48,911 nt of DNA from Globomyces pollinis-pini. Its lineage: Eukaryota > Chytridiomycota > Chytridiomycetes > Rhizophydiales > Globomycetaceae. A program made the translations under genes and the position numbers. Below are positions 12,370 through 23,200 of the stretch, piece after piece. Location: contig MU621194.1 in NCBI GenBank assembly GCA_025399215.1, positions 6,276-55,186 on the forward strand, written 5' to 3'. How positions within the stretch are numbered: position 1 is the first letter of the stretch; each line of letters starts with the position of its first letter. The notes beneath the pieces are model-generated. The model was given only the letters and a program-made list of their open reading frames with translations, did not search any database and was not told where the DNA came from.

Positions 12370-13369
12370 ATGGACAAATTTGAAAGTCTTTTTGAAGGTA
12401 TGCGACGAGAATTGATTGTTAGAATCAATAATCCACAGATTCAGACTCAGAAAGTAATGCAGTAGTCAATGATGAGAAAGCTGGTAATTTTGAATCCCTC
12501 TTTGAAAGTATTCCACTCATAACTTACAGGTAGATTCTGATGAGGATGAAATTCTCAACGACTTGAAAGAATCAGTGTATTCATCAACTTATAACGATTT
12601 ATGTGATGCAATTAACAGAAACCATGATCATGATATGGTAAAATATATCAATCTAGGAGCAAATTTGTTACAATTGAATGCAAAAGAACAGTATCCTCTT
12701 CATTTATGGCTAAGAATGATTACGAATACAGAGATGAAAATTACAAAGAAACATGTTGGAATTTTAAAGTCATTTTTTCCAAAAGGATGTGAAAATCAAC
12801 TCCAAATCAAACTCCTTAATCATAGTGATCTAAGAGGAAATTCAGCATTATCCGTGTCGTTGACATATGATATTTGGTATCAGGCCGTCAATCGCGATTA
12901 TTTCACAAAGAAACCTGATAGGTATTCATTCCATGGCCAATATATTGAACTTTCACCAATCAGTAAATATCTTTTACAAAGAGGATGTAAATTGAAACCC
13001 AATAAAGGAAATATGACTGTATTCCACGAATTTGCTTCAATCATGTTTGGTGACCATATCATACCTGGATTCAAGGTGAATGACCCAGATGATCTCGAAA
13101 CTATCAACCACATTTATTTAGACGTTCCTCTTGTGTTGGTTATTCTCAAAACTTTTAAAGTCATTGGAAAATTAGATCTCAATTGGCGACGTGATAGTGA
13201 TAATTTTACTGGATATGATGTAATTGTGGATAGATATCATTCCCACAATATTGATTTGAATGAAATTGAATATACTAGATTAATAGAAGGTCTTGGTCAT
13301 CTTGGATGCAAATCCTTTAAAGTTCAAACATCCAAAAAGCGATCTCGTCGACAATTTGAATCTCAATGA
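12370..13369 (+). CDS. Orphan protein with duplicated FESLFE N-terminus
   Basis: The exons are 12370-12397, 12439-12507 and 12534-13369 (introns of 41 and 26 nt), giving 310 residues. Exon 1 encodes MDKFESLFE, then an acidic DSDSES. The end of exon 2 encodes GNFESLFE, then NSDEDE at the start of exon 3. The N-terminus therefore looks like an exon-intron duplication. From about residue 45 the protein is helical. One segment (HDMVKYINLGANLLQLNAKE) followed by YPLHLW resembles a degenerate ankyrin repeat. The C-terminus is basic (KKRSRRQ). No known family is recognised. An alternative splice that ends exon 2 at 12483 also stays in frame (302 residues), but its intron would be 50 nt, longer than usual here. 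Confidence 0.75.
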
Positions 13370-13430
13370 CGTTAATGGTAGATACAGACAATTTCAATTA
13401 TCTACTATTTCGGTAATATATTAATTATAA

Positions 13431-14899
13431 CTACGAATTATTTTTTAATTCCTTATTCAACATGGATTTTTCGTTATTGGATTGCTTGATAAAAGTTTTG
13501 AAATCTGTGAGGGTAATAAATCCATCATGGTTACTGTCAATCATATCGACCATCAAATGAGCAGTTTCCATCGACACAATATCACCAACCTCTTGAAACA
13601 TTTGATATAGATCTTTAGCACAAATGTATCCATCCTTGAAAAGATCGACCACTCCAAATGCTTCTGTGATATCGGCTTCTGTTTCTAGAAAGTGTTTCTT
13701 TGCTCTATATCTAAAAATCAACTTTACAAATTCTTTGTTTGAGTAAGAAATAATGAAATACCTTCCACGTTCACATCACCATCGCCATCTACATCTACCG
13801 TATCAATCATGGCATGTACTTGTTGCGGATTGACGTTCATTCCTAATGAATTCATTGCTTCCACTAGCTCCAATTCACTTATTGCACCACTTCCATCAGT
13901 ATCAAATGAATCAAATGCCTAAATTATTAGCCAGTAATTCAATACCTCCAAGTAATAGAACACTTCTTCTTTTGAGACTCCCGGAAATATGTTGTTCTAA
14001 GTTTAAATTACGGTACCATCATACTTGAATAATTTTCGCCTTTAATTCTTTTACTGGATTTCTCCTCAAAATGTTGATATTAATCCCTTTCATGGCAATC
14101 TTTTTACGAGTTAAACCACCGAGAAATTCCTCAAAGTCAAACGACTTGACTTCGGGGTTCATATCTAATAAGTCATCTGGGTGTCTATCATCTGTTTCCA
14201 AAGGATGGTTCTCAAAAATGGTGAAACTACTTGGTTTATCTGCTGATTCATCGTTGGCTGTTAAGGTATCTCCGATTGCAAATCGGATCTAAATAGAAAT
14301 TATTTGATAGTGTAAATTACTGATTCTCTACGCTTGGCAGAGCTACGACCACTTGAAACGGTACTTTTTCGTGGTCTTCTAGTCGCCGCTGGTATTACTG
14401 GTAAACTAGGAATCTCTGAATATGATTCATTTGATGTTTCTGATTTAAATGAATTTCTCTTTGACATGCTTGCACTACCAACTACAGATCTGCGAGAAAT
14501 ACTAGGACGCGATTCACACTCTATAATATCCACCGAACCAACCATTCCACCAGTAGTGCTTGGCCGAATACTTTGCCTCCTTCCATTTCCGTTAGCTTTC
14601 TCGGATTGCGAAGTGGAATATCTAGCACTGGTACTGGAACGACTATTGGTTCCTTCAAAAACACTACCTCTCCTTTCTTTAATATCAGCAACTGATTCAT
14701 CCACCATTGTTCTTGCCGATGAGCTTGTAGTATATCTCCGAGTCTTTCTTTCCATCATTGGTCCTTTCGCTGGTTGAGTGTTGTTGCTAGAGACCATGGT
14801 TGGACCTACGGTAGATGAACGCTTTGGGAGAGAGAAAACAGCATCAGAATCATCGTATTCTAAAATCAATGACTGTGCGATTGAATTCTTTTTGTCCAT
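13431..14899 (-). CDS. EF-hand protein with long disordered N-terminus
   Basis: Five exons with introns of 32, 28, 27 and 29 nt encode 450 residues, ending at TAG 13433-13431. The first 195 residues are Ser/Arg/Thr-rich and low in hydrophobics, probably disordered and phosphorylated. The last 150 residues carry a calmodulin/centrin-like quartet. EF1 DTDGSGAISELE and EF2 DVDGDGDVNVEE are canonical 12-residue loops. EF3 DLFKDGYICAKD is degenerate. EF4 DSNHDGFITLTD has Asp at position 12. EF2 becomes canonical only when the third exon/intron border is placed as here (..VEEFVKLIF), which supports the model. It is probably a calcium sensor, and a flagellar or basal-body role is suggested only by its neighbours. 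It shares a divergent promoter with the CH-domain gene. Confidence 0.88.
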
Positions 14900-15202
14900 A
14901 GACTGGTAAATCAATAAAAATTCAAAAAAGTTAACTAAAACGCGACTTGTACAAGTGATTTGTACAAGTGATTTCTTCCAAGGTAACTAAGGTTTATCAT
15001 TCTACTATGAATTTTTCATTATTGGTTGAAGGTATTACATTGGACCACCACAAATTAAATGCTATTTAATTTTTACCATTCCCACTCACAACTACTAAAT
15101 AGCAATATACAACAAATCTATGTTATTGAATTGATTATAGTTGGTAGGGAGGACTAATTCAAAAGGGGTGCAATTTGTTTTCGCGTTTCTCAATACAACT
15201 GC
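14900..15202. promoter_or_regulatory. Divergent promoter, EF-hand gene / CH-domain gene
   Basis: The two genes are transcribed away from this 303-bp stretch. It contains a 13-bp tandem duplication at 14947-14972. No other gene is visible. Confidence 0.5.
14947..14972 (+). repeat. 13-bp tandem repeat in divergent promoter
   Basis: Two perfect copies of TTGTACAAGTGAT lie head to tail, about 50 bp upstream of the EF-hand ATG. The TTGTACAA core is palindromic, so this could be a doubled binding site. That function is inference. Confidence 0.6.
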
Positions 15203-17937
15203 ATGTCTACATCACCACCAAGAGAAATAATCAAATGGCTACAATCATTAAACCTGACATTTCCCATTAAAAATTATAAACGGTATCAATATATACTAAT
15301 ATTAGAGATTTTGCCAATGGTTTTTTAGTTGCAGAAATCTTGTCTAAATACTACCCATTAGATATACAAATGCATTCGTTTGATACTGGTGCTAGTACCA
15401 GCGCAAAGAAAAATAATTGGGGGATGTTGGAAAGAATATTTGTGGTAATGTCAAGTAGATTTATTGGTAGAAAAACAACATTCCAATCACTAGAGAATTA
15501 TCGGCATCAGTATCGAATTCCAACCCGAAATCAGTTAGTATTCTGTTATCTTTGATATTTGCACACGTAAATAATAAATCACCTCCACCAGATGGAATAT
15601 TGGCAACCAGTATTAATCTTGCTCCAACCAATGGTAAGAATAATACACCGACAAAGGAAAAGAAAGATCAACCACAAGTACGCACTAGTTCTAGTCTGAT
15701 TAGGGATTGGAAACCAAGTGGTACAGATCCTGTTAATACCATTACAACTGAGGACTCGGTTAGTGTTGATCCATTGAATATAAATCAAATAACTCCAACT
15801 CCCAAAGCTTCCGTATTAACAGAGTATGATAAAGAAGAATCCACGTCCGTTGGAAAGGTAAATTGGTGATGGTTCACATATCAGCTAATTTGTACAAAAA
15901 TACTCTGTGGAATATTTGGCTTATATGAACCTCATGCAACATTTTATCGTAATATGTATCAACCGTCTATTGCCCGAGAATTCATTATTTCCAATATAGA
16001 CCGCAAGCAAAGTCAGTATAAAGATGATAAAGAGGTTGAAAGAAATTTAAAAGCGATCGTAAAAGTGCAATTCTCAGTTTGATTTGTAGGGAATTGAAAT
16101 TTCATCGTATGTGAATGTAGTGAATAGTTCATACGACTTCCAAATGATTTTTGATACCTGCTTACCAATATTGGTTCATCATCCGCCAACCAGTCAAGTG
16201 TTTCAAAGTAATTCAATTATATTTTTTATGTTATTCAGCCATTTGTAAGACTATATGCTATTTTGGTGAAATTTGTCGTAGTCATCTACCAGTAGGGGAT
16301 GCATATAAACGACTATCAGCATCCAGGGAGTTTTTAAACATTGTAAAGTCGATTGGAATCAAATATTTGAATAAAATTCCATACTTTGCGTGTTTATTGC
16401 ATGCTTATGTTGGAAATCATATTCAAGATTCTGATAGAATTAAAATTTTCCTAGATTTAAAGGTTAAATTGACTGCTTCACTAATCTTAATAGACAGTTA
16501 TAACTTCAGGGTCTATCAGTCAATCAGGGTCACAAAATTCGTATTCAGGTGCTGAATATATATTCTTCTTGGCTGCATATAATTCAATCGAAGGTACCAA
16601 CCTACATTCCGTTTCAAGTCAACTAACAGTCTTTCATTTGTCCGAATGTTTAAATATTATAAATTCGTACAAGAGTTCCAACCAACGGCGTTCTTTACTG
16701 GTGTATAAAGAAGATTTACCCACAAAAAATAGCATTACGTCCCAGGATATTCCATCATTGGAAGTATCAGGAACTCTTCATATTTTGGCATCAATATTGG
16801 ACTGTAAAGTTTCCCTTAAACTTCGCGTATTGGCTGATGTGGTAGGTTCAGCATTACGTATTTTTTTTAAAATTGTATTACATCCAAATTGTCCAAGTCA
16901 TTTGAAGAAAGCATACTTGAGAGTTGTGTTCGCATTGATGAACCCTGAATTGGCCAGTCAATTAGAACTAATGTCCAGTGGAATCTCTAACGAATTGATT
17001 GGAGTGATCAATATTTTTCTTAAAAAGTATAGCGATGAAGTGCTACGAGACAGTAATTATACATGTTATTGAAACTTAGCTTTACTACTCATGTCACCAT
17101 TCTTGAGTCACTATCCACACTTGTCCTTTGCGTTTGTCACAGCGTTAATTCATTTGGATGAAAATAGATTGAGTCAATTGTTGATAACAGACAAACCACA
17201 AATTGTATCTTGGGGATTGGCTTTCTTGTTTGACAAGGAAGTCCCGAATGTTTGCGATGTTTGGTTTAGCTATGGTCTACTAATGGGTAATAATTTTTTC
17301 ATTAAACGTTTTAGGTATTGTTAAATGGGTATCATTTAATTCAACGTAACCGTTAGGTGGAATCTTGCAAAGGACATATGAGTTGCAATACACTGCTAGT
17401 GCTACGTACCATTTTGGAAAAAGAACGTGACAAACCCGAGTATACTGAGGAAGATTTTGAAGATGAAGAAAGCTTGAAGGAGCTCAAGGCGACTAAAAAG
17501 ATACCAAAAAATGCAATCAACTATATCTACACAATTTTAGCAGATAATATTATCAATTCATTTGCTGTGCACGACACTTGCCACATTGCTTGGGATGTCT
17601 GGGTCTCATTCATAGCTCTATGTGACACCAAGCTGGTGTTAGCAGTAAGCATTATTCATTAGATAATCTTTTATAGAAATTTCAAACACTACTTGCAGTT
17701 CTGATTTATGTCAACACATTGGAAAAAAGTCGTTGCAGAAGAAGGTTGTTAAGCCGACTGCGAAGATTTATATCATACAATTCCAAGAAGGAAACAGCTA
17801 ACAATGAAAAAGATACAAGTATCCTCTTGCCTTTCGATAATATGTCTCTTGAAAATATTGAACTGTTGCAATCTGAAGCCAATCGAGTTTTACGTATCTT
17901 CAGAAGAGACCTGCCTTCATTCTCGTGGATTAAATAA
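15203..17937 (+). CDS. SPATA4/SPEF1-type CH-domain protein with helical C-terminus
   Basis: Eleven exons, ten introns of 23-32 nt and 816 residues. Residues 1-110 match the CLAMP-type calponin-homology domain of SPATA4/SPEF1: REIIKWLQSLNLTFPIKNY, then DFANGFLVAEILSKYYP, IQMHSFD, NNWGMLERIF, and KNNIPITREL. SPEF1 relatives bind axonemal microtubules. A low-complexity Thr/Pro linker (about 130-200) follows, then about 600 residues of amphipathic helices without strong motifs, perhaps HEAT/ARM-like, and a basic segment near the end (RCRRRLLSRLRR). Human SPATA4 is about 305 residues, so the long C-terminus is unusual. One exon is only 14 nt (at about 17314-17327). A split into two genes is possible but unlikely, because all ten junctions keep frame. 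Confidence 0.85.
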
Positions 17938-18138
17938 TTTGATTTTGTAAATAAAACCTGGAATCTCATATATTCATATTGATGTGTATTGTTTGAGTAA
18001 TTTACGATTTCTGATACCATATTGTCCATTGAAGCTTATGGTATCTCCAAATCTGGGCTTTTCTACAATTCATTAGTTTCGATGCCATTGAAATTAAAAT
18101 AAGACTAAAATTAAAAACTGTTTATTTTATACACTTGT

Positions 18139-18971
18139 TCAAGTGAGCTGTGAAATATCAAGTGATTTCCAAAATCCATCCCCAAAAACTTTCAAAAAAT
18201 ACATCATGAACTCGGTAAACTCTTGTTCACCATGCACTAAACATTTTTCATCTCCTTTCAATGTACTGAAAATAGGATACAAATCGGATTCTGTAATTTT
18301 TTCCATATCGATTGAATTGATTGTCAAGAGTGGTGGATTGAATTCCATTAAATATTTAATGATTGATGGTAAAGGTTTTCCAATCACAGTTGATTTTTGC
18401 TTGTAGCAGTCAATAAAACGAAATGGAATAGTTGAGTTTGGTAAAAGAATTTTTAAAGGAAAGTAACCTGCTGTCTGTTGTGTGATGTTATGACCTCTAC
18501 AAAATCCATTTTTTAAATGTTCCTCAATCATTAGCACATCACCCAGATGAATTTTAATGTTTTGATCTATATAATCGTCGACAGCCTTTATCTATTAGTA
18601 AAACGCAGTACATTTAATCGGGTAGATAAGGGATAAAAATAGTTCAAAACAAGATCCAAAGATTCCCCAGAAAATCCGTATTCAGTAAACAAAAAAAGAG
18701 GCTGTATAATCGAAGAATGATGGCTTTCTTCACTTGGATTTTGTTGGAAATTTGGATTCTTTTGATTTTGAGGGGAAATGTTTCTCGATGATACATTTGG
18801 ATGTGATTCTGAATTTGATTGCAAACGCTGGTATCTATTAAGTATACAAAATACCTGATCATAATAGGACTGAATGGGTCTATCCGTTTCATAATATTCC
18901 TATATTCCATTAGCTTCTTGGATTTGATAATTTACTTTGCCATATAATGATTTAGAGAGTATAGGAGTCAT
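18139..18971 (-). CDS. Orphan protein, unrecognised
   Basis: The model starts at ATG 18971, removes a 36-nt intron that contains the in-frame TAG (exon joins ..SLYGK to EYYETDRP), and ends at TGA 18141-18139. A second intron ends at 18592. Its donor is either 18611 (20 nt, 258 residues) or the GT 59 nt before the acceptor (245 residues), and both keep frame. The protein has a Gln/Asn/Ser-rich segment (about residues 45-75) and otherwise looks globular with many aromatic residues and short hydrophobic strands. It has no signal peptide, membrane span or motif that I know. The 5' end may lie further upstream. Confidence 0.6.
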
Positions 18972-19392
18972 TTCTGAATTTCTAGAAAACTACCATATCA
19001 ATTATCTGTCACATTATACTTGATTGGGAGGATTATACGTTTCTGCTCTATATACTCTCGGTTGATTATCATACGCCTATATATTTGGTGAACCAAGAAT
19101 TCAATACGCCAGATTGATGATATGATGGTTCCGAGTGTACAGCAACGTCTCCATTCCATTGCTGAACGAATGGTTGCTATCGGTTAAATAATTATACAAA
19201 CATAATTTGATGAGGTCGGTTTTGTATTCATTGGTTTTTCCTTTGGGCGCTAACGTTACACTTCACGTATGTACCTCAACTTGACGACTATTTGGTGATG
19301 AATGACTGGCATTCTAGAGTTATTAAATATAGATATACCTTTTTCAATAACACCTGAGTTCTTTGTTTACATTCAAAGCCCTTTAAAATCTA
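18972..19392. other. Intergenic between two minus-strand genes
   Basis: No open frame or RNA gene is supported. The stretch should hold the promoter of the orphan and the 3' end of the membrane-protein gene. Confidence 0.35.
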
Positions 19393-20076
19393 TTAAATGC
19401 TGCAAATAAATCTTACAGCATTTTGTTGTGAATCATTTTCTAAATCTAACCGCGTTTGTTCCGATGGAGGGAAATCATGCTGAATCAACTGGGATAATGT
19501 TAAATTTATAAATGAGATTACCAAATCGGTTTCCTTTCTACGTTTAGATCGTTTGAATTGACAAAGGCACAATCCAACAAAACCAGATAAAAGTAGCACT
19601 GAGCCAGCTCCTGCAACACTTCCGATCAATAAACTTGAATCTACGGTCGGCAAAGTCGAAGTAGTTGGCCTGATCGTGTTGGTAGTTATGATAGACTCTG
19701 TATTTGTGGTGCGCATTGTGTTGGCAGTATCGACATCCATTGAGCGTGTATAAGTGCTGGTAGTCTGCGAAGATGTAGTTGGATATGTAAGTGAGGTAAT
19801 GGTACTTGAACTGGTCGTCGTTGAAGTTGTTTTGGAAGTGGTTGGAGGTGAGATAATATAACCTTTCGATCAAAATACTAGATATGGTTACTGGTCGTTT
19901 GGATGATGGAGCTAGTCTTTGTGAATGGAATAGAGGTTGAACTGTCATCAGGATACGACTGGTCAATGGGCAACCCTCTATCGTGTGGTATTCCTACAAA
20001 TCCTGATTTCTATTAGTTTAATCTCACACATACTCTTCCAAATATGATCGATATAATCATCTATAGTGCTGGTCAT
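19393..20076 (-). CDS. Mucin-like single-pass membrane protein
   Basis: The model runs from ATG 20076 to the stop at 19393 with introns of 31 nt and 29 nt (207 residues). The extracellular part is a Thr/Ser/Pro-rich stalk of about 90 residues, as expected for dense O-glycosylation. It is followed by a clear membrane span (LLIGSVAGAGSVLLLSGFVG) and a basic stop-transfer KRSKRRK, then a short cytosolic tail. The layout resembles fungal wall-stress sensors (Wsc/Mid2 type), but no WSC domain is seen. A 33-nt GT-AG stretch in the tail carries no stop and keeps frame, so it may be an optional intron. The N-terminus is uncertain. I found no signal peptide in this model, and further 5' exons may lie between 20077 and the RAD2 start. 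Confidence 0.65.
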
Positions 20077-20224
20077 CACTTGTTGATTTAAAGAAATCCA
20101 TTGACGCGTTATCTGAGATTGATCACAAACAAACAGTTCTTAATGCTTAGCCTAGGAAGGTGTCCTTCATACTCATAAATCTACATCCTCTCTATTTTTT
20201 CTTGTCTATTGTTTTGTTTTTTTA

Positions 20225-23200
20225 ATGGGAGTAAAAGGGCTTTGGACATTGTTGGATCCTAGTTCGAAACCTCTAAAACTGGAATCATTGCAAGGAAGGC
20301 GATTGGCAATTGATGCTTCCATATGGCTTTATCAGTTTATGAAAGCTATGCGTGATAGGTTTGCTTATTATTCTAAGTGAAAGTGAGGGTCAACCTTTAC
20401 CTGGAGCACATATAGTGGTAGAAACTTATTGTTAATCAAAAGGGATTCTTGAGAAGAATCATCAAGCTGATATTTAATGGAATTAAACCGGTATTTGGTT
20501 AGTGATAGTCAGCTTATTGATTGTAGTGTTTGATGGAGGGTGTCCATCACTGAAGAAACAAACAATAGTAGGATTATATTGTTGGTCTTATTTCTTTACT
20601 AGTTTGCTAGACGTGAGAAACGTGCGAAAGCGGAAGCTAATCACAAACGAACAGCAGAAAAATTACTTCAGAACCAACTTAAATTATATGCTATGGATCA
20701 ATTAGATGAAGGAAGGCCTCGGCATCATGGAGTTCGATTTTCAAACTCTGCTAGTCGGGATAAAGATGACTATGCGTTACCAGAACAACCAATCAGGCAT
20801 TATCTTTCATAGTGTATTAATTTTTAACAGATCGAATGAGATTGATTCTAGATTGGCCACCGATTCTGAAATATTCGATTTCATTGACAATCAAAGACGA
20901 GAAATAGATTTATCAAAAGTGAATATAGATTCAGCACATTTCCAAACACTACCTTTAAATTTACAACACGAAATTATCCTTGATCTGAAAATGAAATCTC
21001 GAACGCCTAATCAAGAACGAGTGAATCAAATGCTACAAAACTCAAAAACCGCTTTTGATTTTTCTAAACAACAAATCAAAAATTTGATTCATCGGTCAAC
21101 TTTAACAGAGCGATACCATTCTAGCTTAAAAGTTGATGAAGTCAGACGTAACGTGGGTACCAGACAGAGTCATTTCGTTTTACGAAAGAGTGACCAAATT
21201 GGCTGGCAAATTAAAAAAATGACGGAAAATAAGAAAGTTATTGATGGTCTCAAAGGATTACAAGGGTTCTCAACGGATGAGTCCAAATCACACTTTAATG
21301 TGGAATCTAATGTACATATTAATAGTTTTCGCACCACCGATTTGGATTCTTATTTGATCCCTGACGAATCTAATTTAACCGATAACTATGATTTGGAGCT
21401 TGGAGAGTGGTTTTTAAATTGGAACACTTTTAAACCACCCAACTTTGCCAGCTACTACAATAACCATGAATCTATTTTTTCCCAAGAAACGTTTGACATG
21501 AGCATAATTGCCTTAACTGATTGGCTCGATAAAATTAAATCAGCCCATCTTACTTGCATAGATGAAGATCAGACTAGTAGTCACTTTTATTTGATGTCAT
21601 ACCTGGAAGCGTTGATCGCTAGAAAAACCAACTCGAAATTATCATCTGATGCATTCGATTCTATCAAGAAACCTGAATCGATTTATATAGGACCGATTGA
21701 AACTGACACATCAACCTCCAAACGAAAGCTTTCTATTGTTTCCGATTGTGTCGAACTGGTTGAAACAAGAATCCCTAAACGAAACAGAGGGATTGAGAAT
21801 GTAATTGGATTCGATGATAGCAATTCGGACTCTGAAGGAGATGCAGGTATAGGTGATTCTTCTGACAAGAGTTTTACTGAAACTTCAAGTTTAAAAATTG
21901 TAATCCAAGAAGTTGACTCTGCTCATATGAAAAGCGCGCTTAAATGGTCAAGCAGTTCCAATAAGAGCTTATCAGAATCTGTGAATTTGGAAGACAGTAA
22001 AGAGAATGACTCTACGGATTTGAAAGGAAGTCCTAATTTCCCAAGTAGTTTAAACAAAGAAACGTCAGCTACATTAACCCACCAAGATCAGGAATCCGAA
22101 TTACTAGCAATTGATTCAGATAGTGATTCAGATGATGAAGTTTGGGAGGAAGTGGTTATAGGGGAATCGGTTGATGAAGGCCTGGCACAGCAGCTCAGTA
22201 ATAATCCAATAGAGATCACATCAGAACAAATTATCGAACTTAGCGACTTTGAAGAGAATGATACTAATATGGCCACAATCGCTAGTCCTGTGGACTATTC
22301 AACGTTATCAAATCAGGAAAAGTTAGAATCAATTATAAATCCTATTAGAAATAGTATGGATCCAAAAGGAGTTCATATAAAGGATGTTAATGAAGAAAAG
22401 GTTGCACCGAGTGAATTTCAACCAAATGTCACTGAAAATCAATCGATTGTCATTTCTGATGACGAAACAGTCGATTTGATCCAATCAGAGTTACAAGTAG
22501 TTGATTCAATCAATGATGATATTGAAAAGATCGATGTACCTGAATTGGAACACCTTGAAACTAGTGAATTTTTATCGTCCATGAAAGGTACAATCTCAGA
22601 TATGATTGAAAATACCGAAACCCAGATTATAGAATTGCTTGATCAACAACGACGTGATTTGCGAGATATTGGTACAGTCACTACTAGCATGATTGAAGAA
22701 ACCCAGGTAAATAGTAAATAAATGTTTATACAAACAATAGGAATTGCTTAAATTGTTTGGGATTCCTTATGTCGTTGCACCTATGGAAGCGGAATCACAA
22801 TGTGCATTTTTGAAACAACATAACTTGGTGGATGGGATTGTGACTGATGATTCAGATATATTTTTATTTGGTGGTGATACAGTTTACAAGAACATGTTTG
22901 ATTCTAGTAAATATGTTGAAAGTTTTTCAATGAATGGGATCTCAACGTTAAATTTGAATAGAAATCAGTTAATTCAAATGGCATACTTGCTGGGAAGCGA
23001 TTACACCGAAGGTATTCTCGGTTTGGGGCCTGTGTCTAGCGTGGAAATTGTTACCAGTTGGCCAAGTGACGATATCAGTGGATTACAAGAATTTGCAAGT
23101 TGGGTTAGAAATCTTCAGGCGGTAACTGGCAAGGAAGATTTAAATGACGATCCTACTCAACGTCGCTTAGTATTTCATTTTGACTAACTGAATATGTAGA

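Noticed and set aside
14334..14777. 147-codon plus-strand frame opposite the EF-hand gene
   Set aside because: It is the antisense of a Ser/Arg-rich coding segment, whose codons produce long open antisense frames. The minus-strand frame continues into clear EF-hands.
14975..14992. RFX X-box in the CH-domain promoter
   Set aside because: Only a half-site-like GGTAAC is visible, without the inverted partner at the right spacing. The same is true upstream of PF20.
18835..18854. A first 20-nt intron in the orphan gene
   Set aside because: The sequence reads through in frame (..YYDQVFCILNRYQRL) once the upstream 36-nt intron is removed, so this GT-AG pair is not needed.
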